Source of the DNA: Cannabis sativa
Taxonomy: Eukaryota; Streptophyta; Magnoliopsida; Rosales; Cannabaceae
NCBI RefSeq assembly: GCF_029168945.1
Contig: NC_083602.1
Location: forward strand, 32,041,323 to 32,105,322
DNA: 64,000 nt
Direction of reading: 5' to 3'
The position numbers and the translations under genes are program-made. Positions 1 through 9,571 of this stretch are shown here, in pieces (positions within the stretch are counted from its first letter, which is position 1; every line of letters starts with the position of its first letter). Below the pieces are notes generated by a model. The model was given only the letters and a program-made list of their open reading frames with translations. It did not search any database and had not been told where the DNA came from.

Positions 1-440
1 AACCATGTGCTTCTTGATTGGCAGAGCGTTTTACATGGGTAACTAAAACCTGAGGAAAAAAGGACAAAAGACAACGAACATCCATAATAAGATCAGAAAA
101 ACAAGATAAATCCTTAGAAGCAAATGTTAAAGCATTAGAGACTCGCAAAGCATCTGTTTCAATATGAGTAATAGCAAGTTGATTCTGCAAAGCCCAATTA
201 AGAGCATGAAAAAGTGTCTTTGCTTCCATTTCGTCCGATCTAAAATTTCCTTGTACAACCTTTGAATAAGTTGCAACAACAACACCATTGTGATATCTTA
301 TTATAGCTCTAATTCCCAATTTTTTCTGGTCCACATTTGTAGCAGCATCTACATTCAATTTAAAACCATTATGTGGTGGTGGCTGCCATTTTGGAGCATG
401 CTGAACCGTAATAGGAAATGATGTTGCAGAGTTTTGGTTG
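1..440 (-). pseudogene. LINE RNase H-like domain (RVT_3), partial
   Basis: The minus-strand frame reads through an RNase H fold of the plant LINE type. It opens with KLNVDAA (first acidic residue), then DEMEAKTLFHALNWAL (second acidic helix), then HIETDALRVSNAL (third acidic residue). It is still open at base 1 near the motif HVKRSANQEAHG, which normally sits close to the C-terminus. It is out of frame with the zf-RVT segment upstream on the same strand, so it could not be made as part of an intact ORF2. Confidence 0.82.
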
Positions 441-466
441 CTGTCGACAGCAGCAGATGGAAGCAC

Positions 467-1639
467 CTACTTTGCCCGAGTGAAGTCTTCATGGAAACGG
501 ACTGCATAGTTTATTATAGCAGCAGGCTGTCGAGGAGAACCACCATGAACCACTTTATTCTTATCCGTCCATATGCCCCACATTATACATAGCAGCAACT
601 CAAAATCTTGCTGATTCAAAATGGTTGATAAAGAGTGTAAATAATCACCATTAAACATGTTTTGAGCCTTAGAAAGATCAAGCCGAAACTTTGAAGTTTT
701 CCATATGACTTTAGCATGCTTACAACCAAAGAGAGCATGTCCGATAGATTCCCAACTCGAGGCACAAAGAGAACATTCAGCAGAAGTTAAGACCTTTTCC
801 TTAAATAATGCAGCTGCTGTAGGAAGAATGTTATGGAGCACTTTCCAAACGAAGATTCTGATCTTTGGGGGCAAAACCAGATTCCAGAAAAATTTCCACC
901 AGTCACTGTGATTATTAGAAGTTGAGGAGCAAAGTTGTTCTTCCAAGGAATTTGCTAGGTGAAAACCAGATTGCACAGTGTAAGATCCATTGGAAGTGTA
1001 GTGCCATATTAACCGATCCATCTCAGCAAAGTAACTTAGTGGAATAGTTAGAATACGATCTGAATCTATTGGTTGAAAAAATCTATTCAGCATAGGTACA
1101 TTCCAAACTCGTTCCTCTGTGATAAAGCTTGAAACCGGCAAAGAGTTGGATCCCAAATAACTTACTGGTTTAAACTCATTACAACCCGGAATCCATGGAT
1201 CAAGCTTGCTGTCTATATGATTTCCATTCCCAACCTTATATCTCAATCCTTTCACTAACAACTCCTTGCCCCAAGAGATACTTTGCCAAGTCAATGATGG
1301 TGAGTGGCCAATGTTTGCATCAAGAAAGGTACTGTTAGAGAAATATCTATGCTTGAGAAGGCGGCTCAAGAGAGAATCTGGCATATCGAAAATCCTCCAT
1401 GCTTGCTTGGCTAAAAGAGCTTGGTTAAAATGAACAAAAGATCGAAAACCCATACCACCTTCATGTTTCGATTTACATAAGGATTTCCATCTCTTCCAAT
1501 GAATTTTGGTGCCATTTTGATTGCTACCCCACCAAAAATTAGCCATCATACTCTCTAATTGATTGCAAAATTTCTCTGTGAGCCTGAAACAACTCATTGC
1601 ATATGTAGGGATAGATTGCACAACAGCTTTCAATAACAC
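467..1639 (-). pseudogene. LINE ORF2 fragment: RT thumb region and zf-RVT domain
   Basis: A 390-codon open stretch without the catalytic RT core. The N-terminal part has the post-RT motifs of plant LINEs (FWWGSNQNGTKIHWKRW, then GGMGFRSFVHFNQALLAKQAWR). The C-terminal third is the zinc-binding RVT region (WKFFWNLVLPPKIRIFVWK, followed by C-x2-C and a downstream H and C in ALFGCKHAKVIWK). It ends in a stop just before the RNase H segment, where an intact ORF2 would read on. The first Met is internal to the domain, so this is a remnant and not a separate gene. Confidence 0.88.
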
Positions 1640-1886
1640 TTCCTTCCCTCCAACTGAAAAAAAAAATCATTCCAAGAATTAAGAAGTTTCCAAACCTTCT
1701 CTTTGATGTTGCTGAAGAGCTCATTTTTGTCACGGCCAGAGTAGGAAGGCAAACCCAAGTATCGCTCATGGCACTCAGTTATTGGCATTTGTAAGGTCTG
1801 GGAGAAAAAAATTTGGGCTGCTTGAGAGGTGTTTGGCGAGAAAGACATAACAGACTTGTCATTGTTTAAGACTTGACCCGATGCTT
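1630..1886 (-). pseudogene. LINE reverse transcriptase C-terminal fragment
   Basis: The frame contains [19 protein letters not shown], matching the conserved 'ASGQ-x-N-x-x-KS-x-x-x-FS' motif after the RT active site, then [17 protein letters not shown]. The next segment continues in another frame, with the shift falling near the homopolymer A/T run at 1659-1668. Upstream coding sequence is cut off by the TRIM at 1887. Confidence 0.82.
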
Positions 1887-1957
1887 TTACACCCACGGAA
1901 CAATGGCTCTTATACACGAGTACGTCACTCTGGCTACTTCATGGAATGACGACTGAC

Positions 1958-2090
1958 CTTACAAACCAACACGAGTGTTTTCAATGTGCTTTGTCCTCAC
2001 TCGCACTTTCCCAGGAGGTCACCCATCCTGAAATTGCTCCAAGCCAAGCACGCTTAACTGTGGAGTTCTTTCGAGATGAGCTACCGAAAA
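1958..2090 (-). repeat. 5S rRNA-like domain in TRIM LTR, copy 1
   Basis: On the minus strand this matches the 3' two-thirds of plant 5S rRNA, including the box A region AGTTAAGCGTGCTTGG and the box C region GATGGGTGACCTCCTGGGAA. The 5' part and the intermediate element have diverged. It is not a functional 5S gene, being embedded in an LTR with a variant sequence between boxes A and C. Confidence 0.85.
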
Positions 2091-2439
2091 ACAAGATGCA
2101 CCTTGTTGATATAGGTAGTACCAATCAATCCATTTAAGCCATCTTCAACTGTGTAGTCCCATACCTACACAGTTTCAGAATCATCCCACTTGACCTTCCC
2201 CAAGCGGTGTGAGATTGCACAGCCTACCCGGTGTTTCCCCTTACGGATCACGGGACTACTGATTGTCACAATCACCCCCCCTTACGGGGTCCGACGTCCT
2301 CGTCGACCACACTTCCAGCTAGGTCAAGGCTTTGATACCTTTTGTAACGTCCCCGCTTCAAGCCTCCATTGGGTCCTTACACCCACGGAATAATGGCTCT
2401 TATACACGAGTACGTCACTCTGGCTACTTCATGGAATGA

Positions 2440-2592
2440 CGACTGACCCTACAAACCAACACGAGTGTTTTCAGCGTGCTTTGTCCTCACTCGCACGCTT
2501 CCTGGGAAAACTTCCCAAGAGGTCACCCATCCTAAAATTGCTCCAAGCCAAGCACGCTTAACTGTGGAGTTCTTTCGAGATGAGCTACCGAA
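2440..2592 (-). repeat. 5S rRNA-like domain in TRIM LTR, copy 2
   Basis: The same 5S-derived domain in the other LTR. Relative to copy 1 there is an extra ~15 bp around the box C end (cttcctgggaaaacttccc in plus orientation). Box A is identical between the copies. Confidence 0.84.
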
Positions 2593-2776
2593 AAACAAGA
2601 TGGACCTTGTTGATATAGGTAGTACCAATCAATCCATTTAATCCCTCTTCAACTGTGTAGTCCCATACCTACACAGTTTCAAAATCATCCCACTTGACCT
2701 TCCCCAGGTGGTGTGAGATTGCACAGCTTACCCGGTGTTTCCCCTTACGGATCACGGGACTACTGACTGTCACATT

Positions 2777-3095
2777 CAGTCTAAGGAAAGTTCTATACAT
2801 TTTTGGCACCATTCCAAATTGCCTTAACTACTAGTGTTATTTCCTGATTAACCAAAAGTATTTGCCAAAGGTATAGAATCCAGTATCCCAAAAAGAGTAG
2901 ACATATAGAGAGGAATTTCATATTATCAATGATTTTGTGATTAAGGAAGAGTAATGGTGGAGAAAAGGTTGTGTTTAATTCAACCTTTCAGATCCTATTA
3001 CGAGGAGTTTACTACTACTACACTTGATTTGTATATCAAGGTGTTGAGATTATTTGAAATGCACTTTTTGTTTTATATTAGTGCAAGTGGGAGTT
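2777..3095 (+). pseudogene. Copia RNase H 3' fragment and polypurine tract
   Basis: This aligns by eye with the reverse complement of 23026-23345, next to another LTR of the same family. Degraded RNase H coding sequence is recognisable by a THIERNF-like motif (the KHI(E/D)-R-x-F signature of copia RNase H). It ends in a purine-rich tract (agtgcaagtgggagtt) immediately before the LTR start at 3096. The upstream part of this element is replaced by the TRIM. Confidence 0.72.
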
Positions 3096-4997
3096 TGTTG
3101 GGTTTTATGCCCTAAATAAAACTTCATTTCAATGTAATCCAGTTTATTCAACATCAATAAAGAAATAGAAGTATTTTTCATTCATTTGTATGTTTTGGTT
3201 CATCTTATCAATTGCTTGTCTATTTAATTTATAAATTCATCTGAAACCCTTTTCACATACTTGATCCTGTTTATTGTGTTCTCAACACTTTGGAAAGTAA
3301 ACATGACTATGTGAATAAAGTTTCCTAGATTTATCAGACACAGGATTTTACTGATATGATAATCTACGACAGAGTTTACTTGCATTTGGAGAAATACTAT
3401 GTTCTTTCCAGAGCACTGGTTAAAGTAAAGCTCAGGTTGGGTGCATGGAGTATGCATCGAAAGGGACCGATATTGAACTTTGACTTAGATTTATTAAACT
3501 TACCGTAATATCTATTCAAGTCAATATCTCCTAGTTGATCCTAAATCAAATGATCTTAATCCTGTTATGATTAGGCTCAATCTCAAGAGGCTATTCGTGT
3601 TCTTTGATTTGTTAGTTAAACCTACTTTTGGGTCAGGGTGATACGTACATTTTGGGAACACGGTAGTGCAATTGAGTGGGAGCGCTAACATAAACATGGA
3701 ATCTATAGCTTCTATCTGGCGAATAGTAAGTAAAGGATGATCTCCTTTGAGCTTGACCAAACGAAAATAAATGGTGGAGTACTCATTTCACATAAGCTGA
3801 AATATCATTTATACGGGGTTAAGTGTTTTAAGGATAAAATGCATTGTAGGGTGTAACGGTAATCTAATCCCTTTACAGTGTAGATCATTCATATAGAGGA
3901 TCATTGATCAAATTAGGATTATAACAATGGATAACTAATGATGTGTCTATATGGTGGAACATATAGAGCATTCTATATACTGAGAGTGCAATTCTAAGTT
4001 CTATGCGTGGATTCAACGAAGAATTAATAAGTCAGTGAATTTAGGTTATAAATTCTTGATCTGCTTATTGGAAGCTCGGTTATATAGACCCATGGTCCCC
4101 CCACTAGTTGAGATAATATTGCTTGTAAGACTCATATAATTGGTTTTGATTAATCAATTATAATTCTCAAATTAGACTATGTCTATTTGTGAATTTTTCA
4201 CTAAGTAAGGGCGAAATTGTAAAGAAAGAGTTTTTAGGGCATATTTGTTAATTATGATACTTTGTATGGTTCAATTAATAAATATGATAAATGACAATAT
4301 TATTTAATAATTATTTATAGTTACTAAGTAGTTAGAATTGGCATTTAAATGGTTGAATTTGAAAATTGGCGTTTTTGAGAAAATGAGATGCAGAAATGAT
4401 AAAACTACAAAATTGCAAAATGTGAGGCCCAAATCCATATTGCCTAGGCCGGCCACTTTTATAAGGTTTATCATCTGATATTTTCATTATTTTAATGCCA
4501 AATAATTCAAACCTAACCATAGTGGAATGCTATAAATAGATAGTGAAGGCTTCAGGAAAATTACACTTTTACTTCCGATTTCCTTCAGAGAAAAACCTGA
4601 GCCTTCTCTCTCTATACCTAGCCGCCACCTTCTTCTCTTTCTTCTTCCTTGAAATTTTGAAACCTCTTAGTGATTAGAGTAGTGCCCACACACAGCAAGT
4701 GATACCTCAATCATAGTGAGGAAGATCATGAGGAAAGACATTCAATAAGAAGGAGTTTCAGCACTAAAGAATGAGAGAAAGAGATCCAGGTTCAGATCTT
4801 GATAATACTCTACGACATAAAGGATACAAGGGTTAGAGATCTGAACGGAAGGAGTCATATTATTCCGTTGCACCCAATGTAAGGTTTCTAATACTTTATA
4901 TGTGTTTATTTCATAATCGTTTTAGAAGTTCATATTTAGGGTGTTAATCAACATACTTGTGAGTAGATCTAAGATCCTGGTAAAATAATTTCCAACA
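3096..4997 (+). mobile_element. LTR-T family long terminal repeat (3' LTR of truncated copia)
   Basis: A 1.9 kb LTR starting TGTTGGGTTTTATGCCC and ending ATTTCCAACA (perfect 6-bp TGTTGG/CCAACA ends). It is preceded by a polypurine tract and copia RNase H remnants, so it is the 3' LTR of a plus-oriented element whose 5' half is gone. Related copies lie at 18165, 21170, 27540, 28731, 42123 and 44430. A TATA-like ctataaatag at about 4530 followed by a pyrimidine-rich leader is the likely promoter. Confidence 0.88.
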
Positions 4998-5120
4998 TGT
5001 TTTACGTGCAGAATTTTTAAATATAGTTTAGTTTATTAATAAAAAATGAATCAATATTTATAAAACTAATAAAAATTAAAAAAAAAAAAAATGAAAGGAT
5101 TAAGGAGAGAGCAAATTTGA
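4998..5120. other. AT-rich spacer, nothing recognised
   Basis: A short AT-rich stretch between the LTR and the next inverted-repeat element, with a 13-bp A run. No feature seen. Confidence 0.6.
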
Positions 5121-5267
5121 CTAGGAAATGTGATTTTCTATACTTAAAAAACCTTAATATTTTATTCTTAAACCAATACATTTCAAACTAAAAAATATAT
5201 GACATTTTTATCTAAAACCCAAAAATACCCCTCTCATAACTCAGCCCCACTTTTTCCCAACTCGCAT

Positions 5268-5485
5268 ATGCATCGGACCCCCCTATCGGGCCCCATCGGA
5301 CCAGTCGGACCCCGCATCGGACCCGTCGGACCCCATCGAACCCCCCCAGCTTGCAATCATCGGATCCCCCATCGGCCCCCTCGGACCCCCCCATCGGACC
5401 TCATCGGACCCAAACCCAATTTTTTCCCTAGCTTGCACGCATCGGACCCCCATTTGGTCCCCATCGGACCCGTCAGACCCCCTAG
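5268..5485. repeat. Degenerate minisatellite, unit about catcggacccc
   Basis: About fifteen imperfect copies of (g)catcggaccc/gtcggacccc in succession, making an unusually C-rich block that ends in a 19-bp T run. It lies in the core of the inverted-repeat element. Confidence 0.8.
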
Positions 5486-5518
5486 TTTTTTTTTTTTTTT
5501 TTTTGGTTTTTGGTTGAG

Positions 5519-5735
5519 GCTCACGGGTTGAGAGAGAGGAAGAGAGAGGGGGTTGGGTCCGAGAGAGGGGGCTGGGTCCTTCGTCGGAGGTGGTGGGTGG
5601 TCCTCGGTGGTCGTCGGAGGTGGTGGAGGTGAGCCGTGGAGGTGGTGATGCGTTTGGGTGGTCCTCACGGGTTGAGAGAGAGGAAGAGAGAGGGGGGCTG
5701 GGTGGTCCTCGGTGGGGCATGGGACGGTTGTGGGA
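5519..5735. repeat. Direct repeat in G/A-rich core
   Basis: The segment beginning ctcacgggttgagagagagg occurs at about 5519 and again at about 5664, each followed by a G-rich stretch containing ggtcctcggtgg. It is an internal duplication of the element core. Confidence 0.7.
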
Positions 5736-6134
5736 TAGTTTTGAGCCCTGGAGTTTGTGGGATGGTTTGGGTGGGGTGGCGAAGAGATGCCGAGATAGAG
5801 AGAGAAAGAGAGATGCAGAGAGAGTTTGAGGGAAGGAGAGAGAAAGGGTTTGAGTTTTTGAGTGGGGTATTTTTGGAGTTTTGAAAAAGAAGTCATATAT
5901 TTTCAATGTAGAAAAGTATTAGTTTAGGGAAAAAATTATCCCCTAATGCATGTATGGAAATTCAAATTTCCTTATGACTATTAGAGAGATTATAGAGCGT
6001 CATGTCACCGCTTCATACTTCTCCTTTATATATATAGATTGTGTAGATTGTAATTATTTAAGATATCTTGCAAAATTTCGAGACTTTTAAGAAAATTTAA
6101 CATGTAGAAAATAATATTCAAATATGCCAAAAAT

Positions 6135-6500
6135 TAAGAGTAATTTGTGGCGTAAATACTTAAGTTTAACTCTTACTTGCAGATAAATACCTAAATTTAA
6201 TTTTTTATGTTAATAATACCTAAGTTATATTATGGAACTTTCATAGGTACCTAATTATTAAGTTTCAAGTTAATGGTCACATACTAGTTCTTGATTGGTT
6301 CAGGTTATTAAATTTTTATTTTAATTTAAATATACTAATAAGAAAATAACACGATGATATTGACTTAGCACTAGGTACTTACAGAAATTTTAGAAAAATA
6401 TAATTTAAATGTTATTACCGTAAAAAATTAAACTTAAATATTTATTTACAATCAAAAATTAATTTTAAGTATTTATGTCGTAAATTATTCCAAAATTAAT
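6135..6500. mobile_element. AT-rich foldback MITE
   Basis: The left arm (about 6138-6290) is an imperfect inverted repeat of the right arm (about 6370-6497). For example, gtaatttgtggcgtaaatac on the left mirrors the complement of gtatttatgtcgtaaattat on the right. It has no coding capacity. Related arms occur at 8590-8880 and 9375-9440. Confidence 0.65.
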
Positions 6501-6694
6501 TAGTGATAGTAATTTTACGTAAATAAATTGAAGATCAACCAACATTAAAGTGGAATGAGCAAATGTAAATAAAAAAGTTAAGGTATATGGTAGACAATTA
6601 TATATGTATTTATGTCAATTGTTGGTAAAAACTTTAAAAATAAAGATTTCCCCAATTGGTAATTTTTATTCTTACAATTTCAGTTTATATAGCT

Positions 6695-7293
6695 ACGGGG
6701 GTGTGCATAAATCGATCCAATCCAATGAGAACTGACCGATCCAATTATAACCGACCGCCAAACATTGGATATCCAATTGTGATCGGATCGGATTGGATGT
6801 TATTTTTAAATATCCAATTGGATCGGATTGGATGGTGGATGGGGTGTCTAAAAATCCAATACATCCAACATCCAATTGAACTAATTAGTATCTTCATTTA
6901 GTTTGGATGAGTTATTAAATTTTATATTGTTATACATCAAATCTATATGTATATATGAAAATTACCATTAAAGTTTTACTTTTTTTTTTTCTTGGATTTG
7001 ATGGATCCAATCCAATCCAATACATACTGGATCTAAAATATTGGATGGATCTGATCCGATCCAAAAAATACTAAGTCTAAAATATTAGATAAACCCAAAT
7101 TAAACAAGTAAATATATATGAAATACATCCAATGGATAAAACCGATCCAATCCAACATCCAATGGATGTTGGATCGATTGGATGACGAAATTAATTGGAT
7201 CAGATCGGATGGTAAAATCTAACATCCAATATATGATTGGATCAGATCTGGATAGACCTAAAAACATTGGATGTGATCCAATTAACACCCTAC
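6695..7293. mobile_element. hAT-type MITE rich in ATTGGAT/GGATC repeats
   Basis: Ends are of the 'GGGTGT...ACACCC' type: left ggggtgtgcataaatcgatc, right gatccaattaacaccctac. The subterminal regions are packed with short direct and inverted copies of atccaat/attggat and ggatcggat, as in hAT elements whose subterminal repeats bind transposase. No clean 8-bp duplication is visible. Short ORFs across it are repeat artefacts. Confidence 0.62.
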
Positions 7294-8589
7294 CACCTAG
7301 CATTTTTTTTAGCTATAAATATAGTGTGAACACTACACTTTGCAACAAGATACAAAATTTATTTTTAACTGATTATTAGTTAGTGTATATTAAAAGAGAG
7401 ATTTCTAAAGATTTAACATAGATTCACTTATAAATATTTTTTTTGTTATATGTAGGAGAGACATTCAATATTTTAATTTTAATTATCAATTTAAATGTAT
7501 TTAAAATATTTATCATTTCAATTTTAATATAGTTTGCCCCCTAAACATCTAGTCCTTGCTTCATTTCTAGTTAAGTTATTATCCACGTGTCATTTTTTTA
7601 TACTAGGTGATTGTTACGTGTCAAGCCACGTAGTGTTAGTTTTATTTAATATTTTAGTTTTTTATTTGAATTAATATTTAAAATAGTATAATTATTTGAA
7701 CAATTTATTTTATAAAAATAAAATATGTGTCAGTATATTTAGTAAGGAAAACATAGTTGTGTATAATAAGTTATGTTATTAATAGTAAAATGTACATTAA
7801 TCTTCTAATTGAAAAAAGTTCTATTATCTCATTTCATATCTAATAATAGCTACACAACTATATATTTATAGACTTTCACATTCTTTGTAAATTACTAATA
7901 AGCACCAATAATATTTTCATATTCTAATATTTTTCAACCTTCTCCTCTTGGTGGTAAAATTAAAAATAAAACTAAAAATAAGCACAAACATATAAGGTAA
8001 ATACTAATTACAGCCCATTTCATCTTCTTTTTATTTTTTGAAGCCCAAGCCCAAAAATCTTTAAGCCAATACAATCAATCTTCTTCTTCCCCGATAGCAA
8101 TGAGTTGCCCCTTCTGTAATTATTTATATTATTTTTTTTTGAATTAAATTCTCTTACATATACAGTCTCACATATATATATTTATCTATACATTTTATCT
8201 TTTCTAGGTAATTACAGAAGGGACAACTCATATACAGTCTTACATTTATATTATCTTTTCTAGACATTTTATCTATATTTTTCTTTTTTAAAAAATAAAT
8301 AAAAAAAATTATTAATATTCTCCCAAGATAGGTTTGCTAGAGAGATATGTGGCTAAGATGATTTTTTAATTTAAAAAGAGATTATTAATATTTAAAAGAT
8401 TGTTTAATTTTTTGGGTTTATTTGTTAACGGGAGATCAAACCTAATCGTTAAATTAAACAGAATATTCTTTTATTTTTAAGTATATTCTGTTAAACCAAA
8501 AAATGTTAAACCAAGAAATGTCGTTAGATAAACACTTTTAATATATAAAGATATTAACTTTTAAATAAAAATAAAAAGTTAATGATCTA
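7294..8589. other. AT-rich intergenic DNA
   Basis: No gene seen. The only structured item is the hairpin at 8099-8234. Repeated ccacgtgtc/acgtgtcaagccacgtag motifs at 7582-7632 look like remains of a DNA element end. Confidence 0.5.
8099..8234. repeat. Inverted repeat, 23-bp arms (hairpin)
   Basis: The left arm atgagttgccccttctgtaa (from 8100) and the right arm ttacagaagggacaactcat are complementary over 23 bases with one mismatch, and are separated by about 90 bp of AT-rich loop. It could be a tiny MITE or the two ends of a foldback; I saw no target duplication. Confidence 0.75.
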
Positions 8590-9445
8590 GACCATTTACA
8601 TACCTATTGAAGTTCTAAAAATATAACTTTAAATATTATTACTGTAAAAAATTAAATTTAAGTATTTATCTATAACTAAATTTAAACTTAAATATTTATA
8701 TCGTAAATTATTACAAAAAAAAAAACTTATCGAAAACTCATTTTTTATTTATTATTATTATTATTTTTTTAAAAAAGAATATTTTGCCACATAAATATTT
8801 AAATTTAATTTCCAATTATATATAAATACTTAAGTTTAAGTTTTGAATGTGATAATACCTAAGTTATAATTATAAAATTTTTGATAGCGTTTGGTAACAC
8901 TTTTTTAATTAGTTTTCTGTTTTTAAAAGTGGAAAAGTGAAAATATTTTTCAAAAACATGTTCTATAAAACTGTTTTTACTTTTTTCAATTTTATAATTA
9001 GAAATCAAAATTTTATAAACAAAAAAAAAAATCACTTTCAATATTTTTTTAAACAGTTTTTTTTCTTAATCAATCTTTTGAATTACAACAAAACCCGGAC
9101 CCAAATCCCCTCCTCACGACCTTAGCACTGAACCCGGCTTCTGACCCGAACCCGAATCCAACCTCGGATCTTGGCCCGACTTAAATAAAATCAAAAAATA
9201 AAAATAAAAATAAACTTTACAGAACACACTTTTGTTTTCTGTTTTTAAAATTGATAAACAAAAGTGGTTACAGAACGCATTTTTGTTTTTTAAAAATAAA
9301 TTTTTTAAAAACAAAAATTTTACTTTCATTTTGTGTTTAGAAAATTAAAAAACAAAAATGTTACCAAACGACATCTTTATAAATAGAGTAAATACAATTA
9401 AGTATTTATTTAAATTTATGTATTTAGGACGCAAATTAATCTTTA
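8590..9445. mobile_element. AT-rich foldback MITE related to 6135-6500, interrupted
   Basis: 8590-8700 resembles the right arm and 8780-8882 the left arm of the 6135 MITE. A matching right arm resumes at about 9375-9440 after another MITE (8883-9374). The order suggests one and a half copies, one of them split by the later insertion. Confidence 0.5.
8883..9374. mobile_element. MITE with GATnnCGTTTGGTAACA ends
   Basis: Left end GATAGCGTTTGGTAACAC; the right end, read inverted, is GATGTCGTTTGGTAACAT. Arms of about 170 bp are loosely complementary and surround a central GC-richer block with cccgaacccgaatcc-like repeats. The same family recurs as the two halves flanking SIRE-2 (50270-50530 and 59799-59965). 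It ends about 200 bp upstream of the NAA50 start codon. Confidence 0.7.
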
Positions 9446-9571
9446 AAAACAATGAAAATATAAATTTGTTAGAAAGGAAGGAAAAATCGACCCCTTTCTC
9501 TCTCTCATGTTCTGCAAAACCCTCAAAGACACACTCTGCTACTTCTCTCTCTCTCTCCCCAGAAATCGGCC
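9446..9571 (+). promoter_or_regulatory. NAA50 5' UTR / promoter-proximal region
   Basis: A pyrimidine-rich leader (ctctctctctcccc, CT repeats at 9497-9560) sits immediately before the ATG, as is common in plant 5' UTRs. No clear TATA box at the right distance, so the promoter must be TATA-less or overlap the adjacent MITE. Confidence 0.45.

Larger units (their letters stand above)
1..1886 (-). mobile_element. LINE (non-LTR retrotransposon), 3' portion
   Basis: Read on the minus strand, this stretch holds in order the end of a plant LINE reverse transcriptase, the post-RT zinc-binding region (zf-RVT) and an RNase H-like domain that continues past the left edge. The reading frame changes at about 1630 and again near 467, so the copy is dead. 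The right boundary at 1886/1887 is abrupt, because a 5S-bearing LTR starts there, so the upstream RT and ORF1 are missing. The poly(A) end would lie left of the window. The order RT, zf-RVT, RNase H is that of plant L1-clade LINEs. Confidence 0.88.
1887..2776 (-). mobile_element. Cassandra-like TRIM retrotransposon with 5S-derived LTRs
   Basis: Two direct repeats (1887-2270 and 2343-2776) flank only about 72 bp. Read on the minus strand: the right LTR begins TGTGACAGTC and ends GACGTTACA; a primer-binding site like the initiator-tRNA-Met type (AGGTATCAAAGCC, 2328-2340) follows within two bases; a purine tract (AAGGGGGGTGATT, 2271-2284) precedes the second LTR. There is no coding capacity. The left LTR lacks its last ~40 bp, so the copy is truncated against the LINE, and no target-site duplication is visible. 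LTRs carrying a 5S rRNA-like domain are diagnostic of Cassandra elements. Confidence 0.85.
5121..5965. mobile_element. Long-TIR nonautonomous DNA element with GC-rich core (MULE-like)
   Basis: The left arm (about 5125-5232) and right arm (about 5845-5955) are imperfect inverted repeats of ~90-100 bp. The best-matching parts are aaatatatgac...cccaaaaatacccc on the left against its complement ggggtatttttgg...gtcatatatttt on the right. Between them lies a GC-rich core very unlike the surroundings: repeats of catcggaccc and then G/A-rich DNA. Long TIRs around a GC-rich core are typical of Mutator-like nonautonomous elements, but I saw no clear 9-bp target duplication, so the superfamily is tentative. 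No credible protein is encoded. Confidence 0.6.

Noticed and set aside
1958..2592. Possible 5S rRNA genes
   Set aside because: The similarity covers only part of 5S and lies within LTRs with a primer site and purine tract, which identifies a Cassandra-type TRIM.
5199..5906. Several 80-207 codon ORFs on both strands (Pro/Ser- and Gly/Arg-rich)
   Set aside because: They overlap one another in all frames across the minisatellite and G/A-rich core of an inverted-repeat element. The compositions reflect the repeat, not protein selection.
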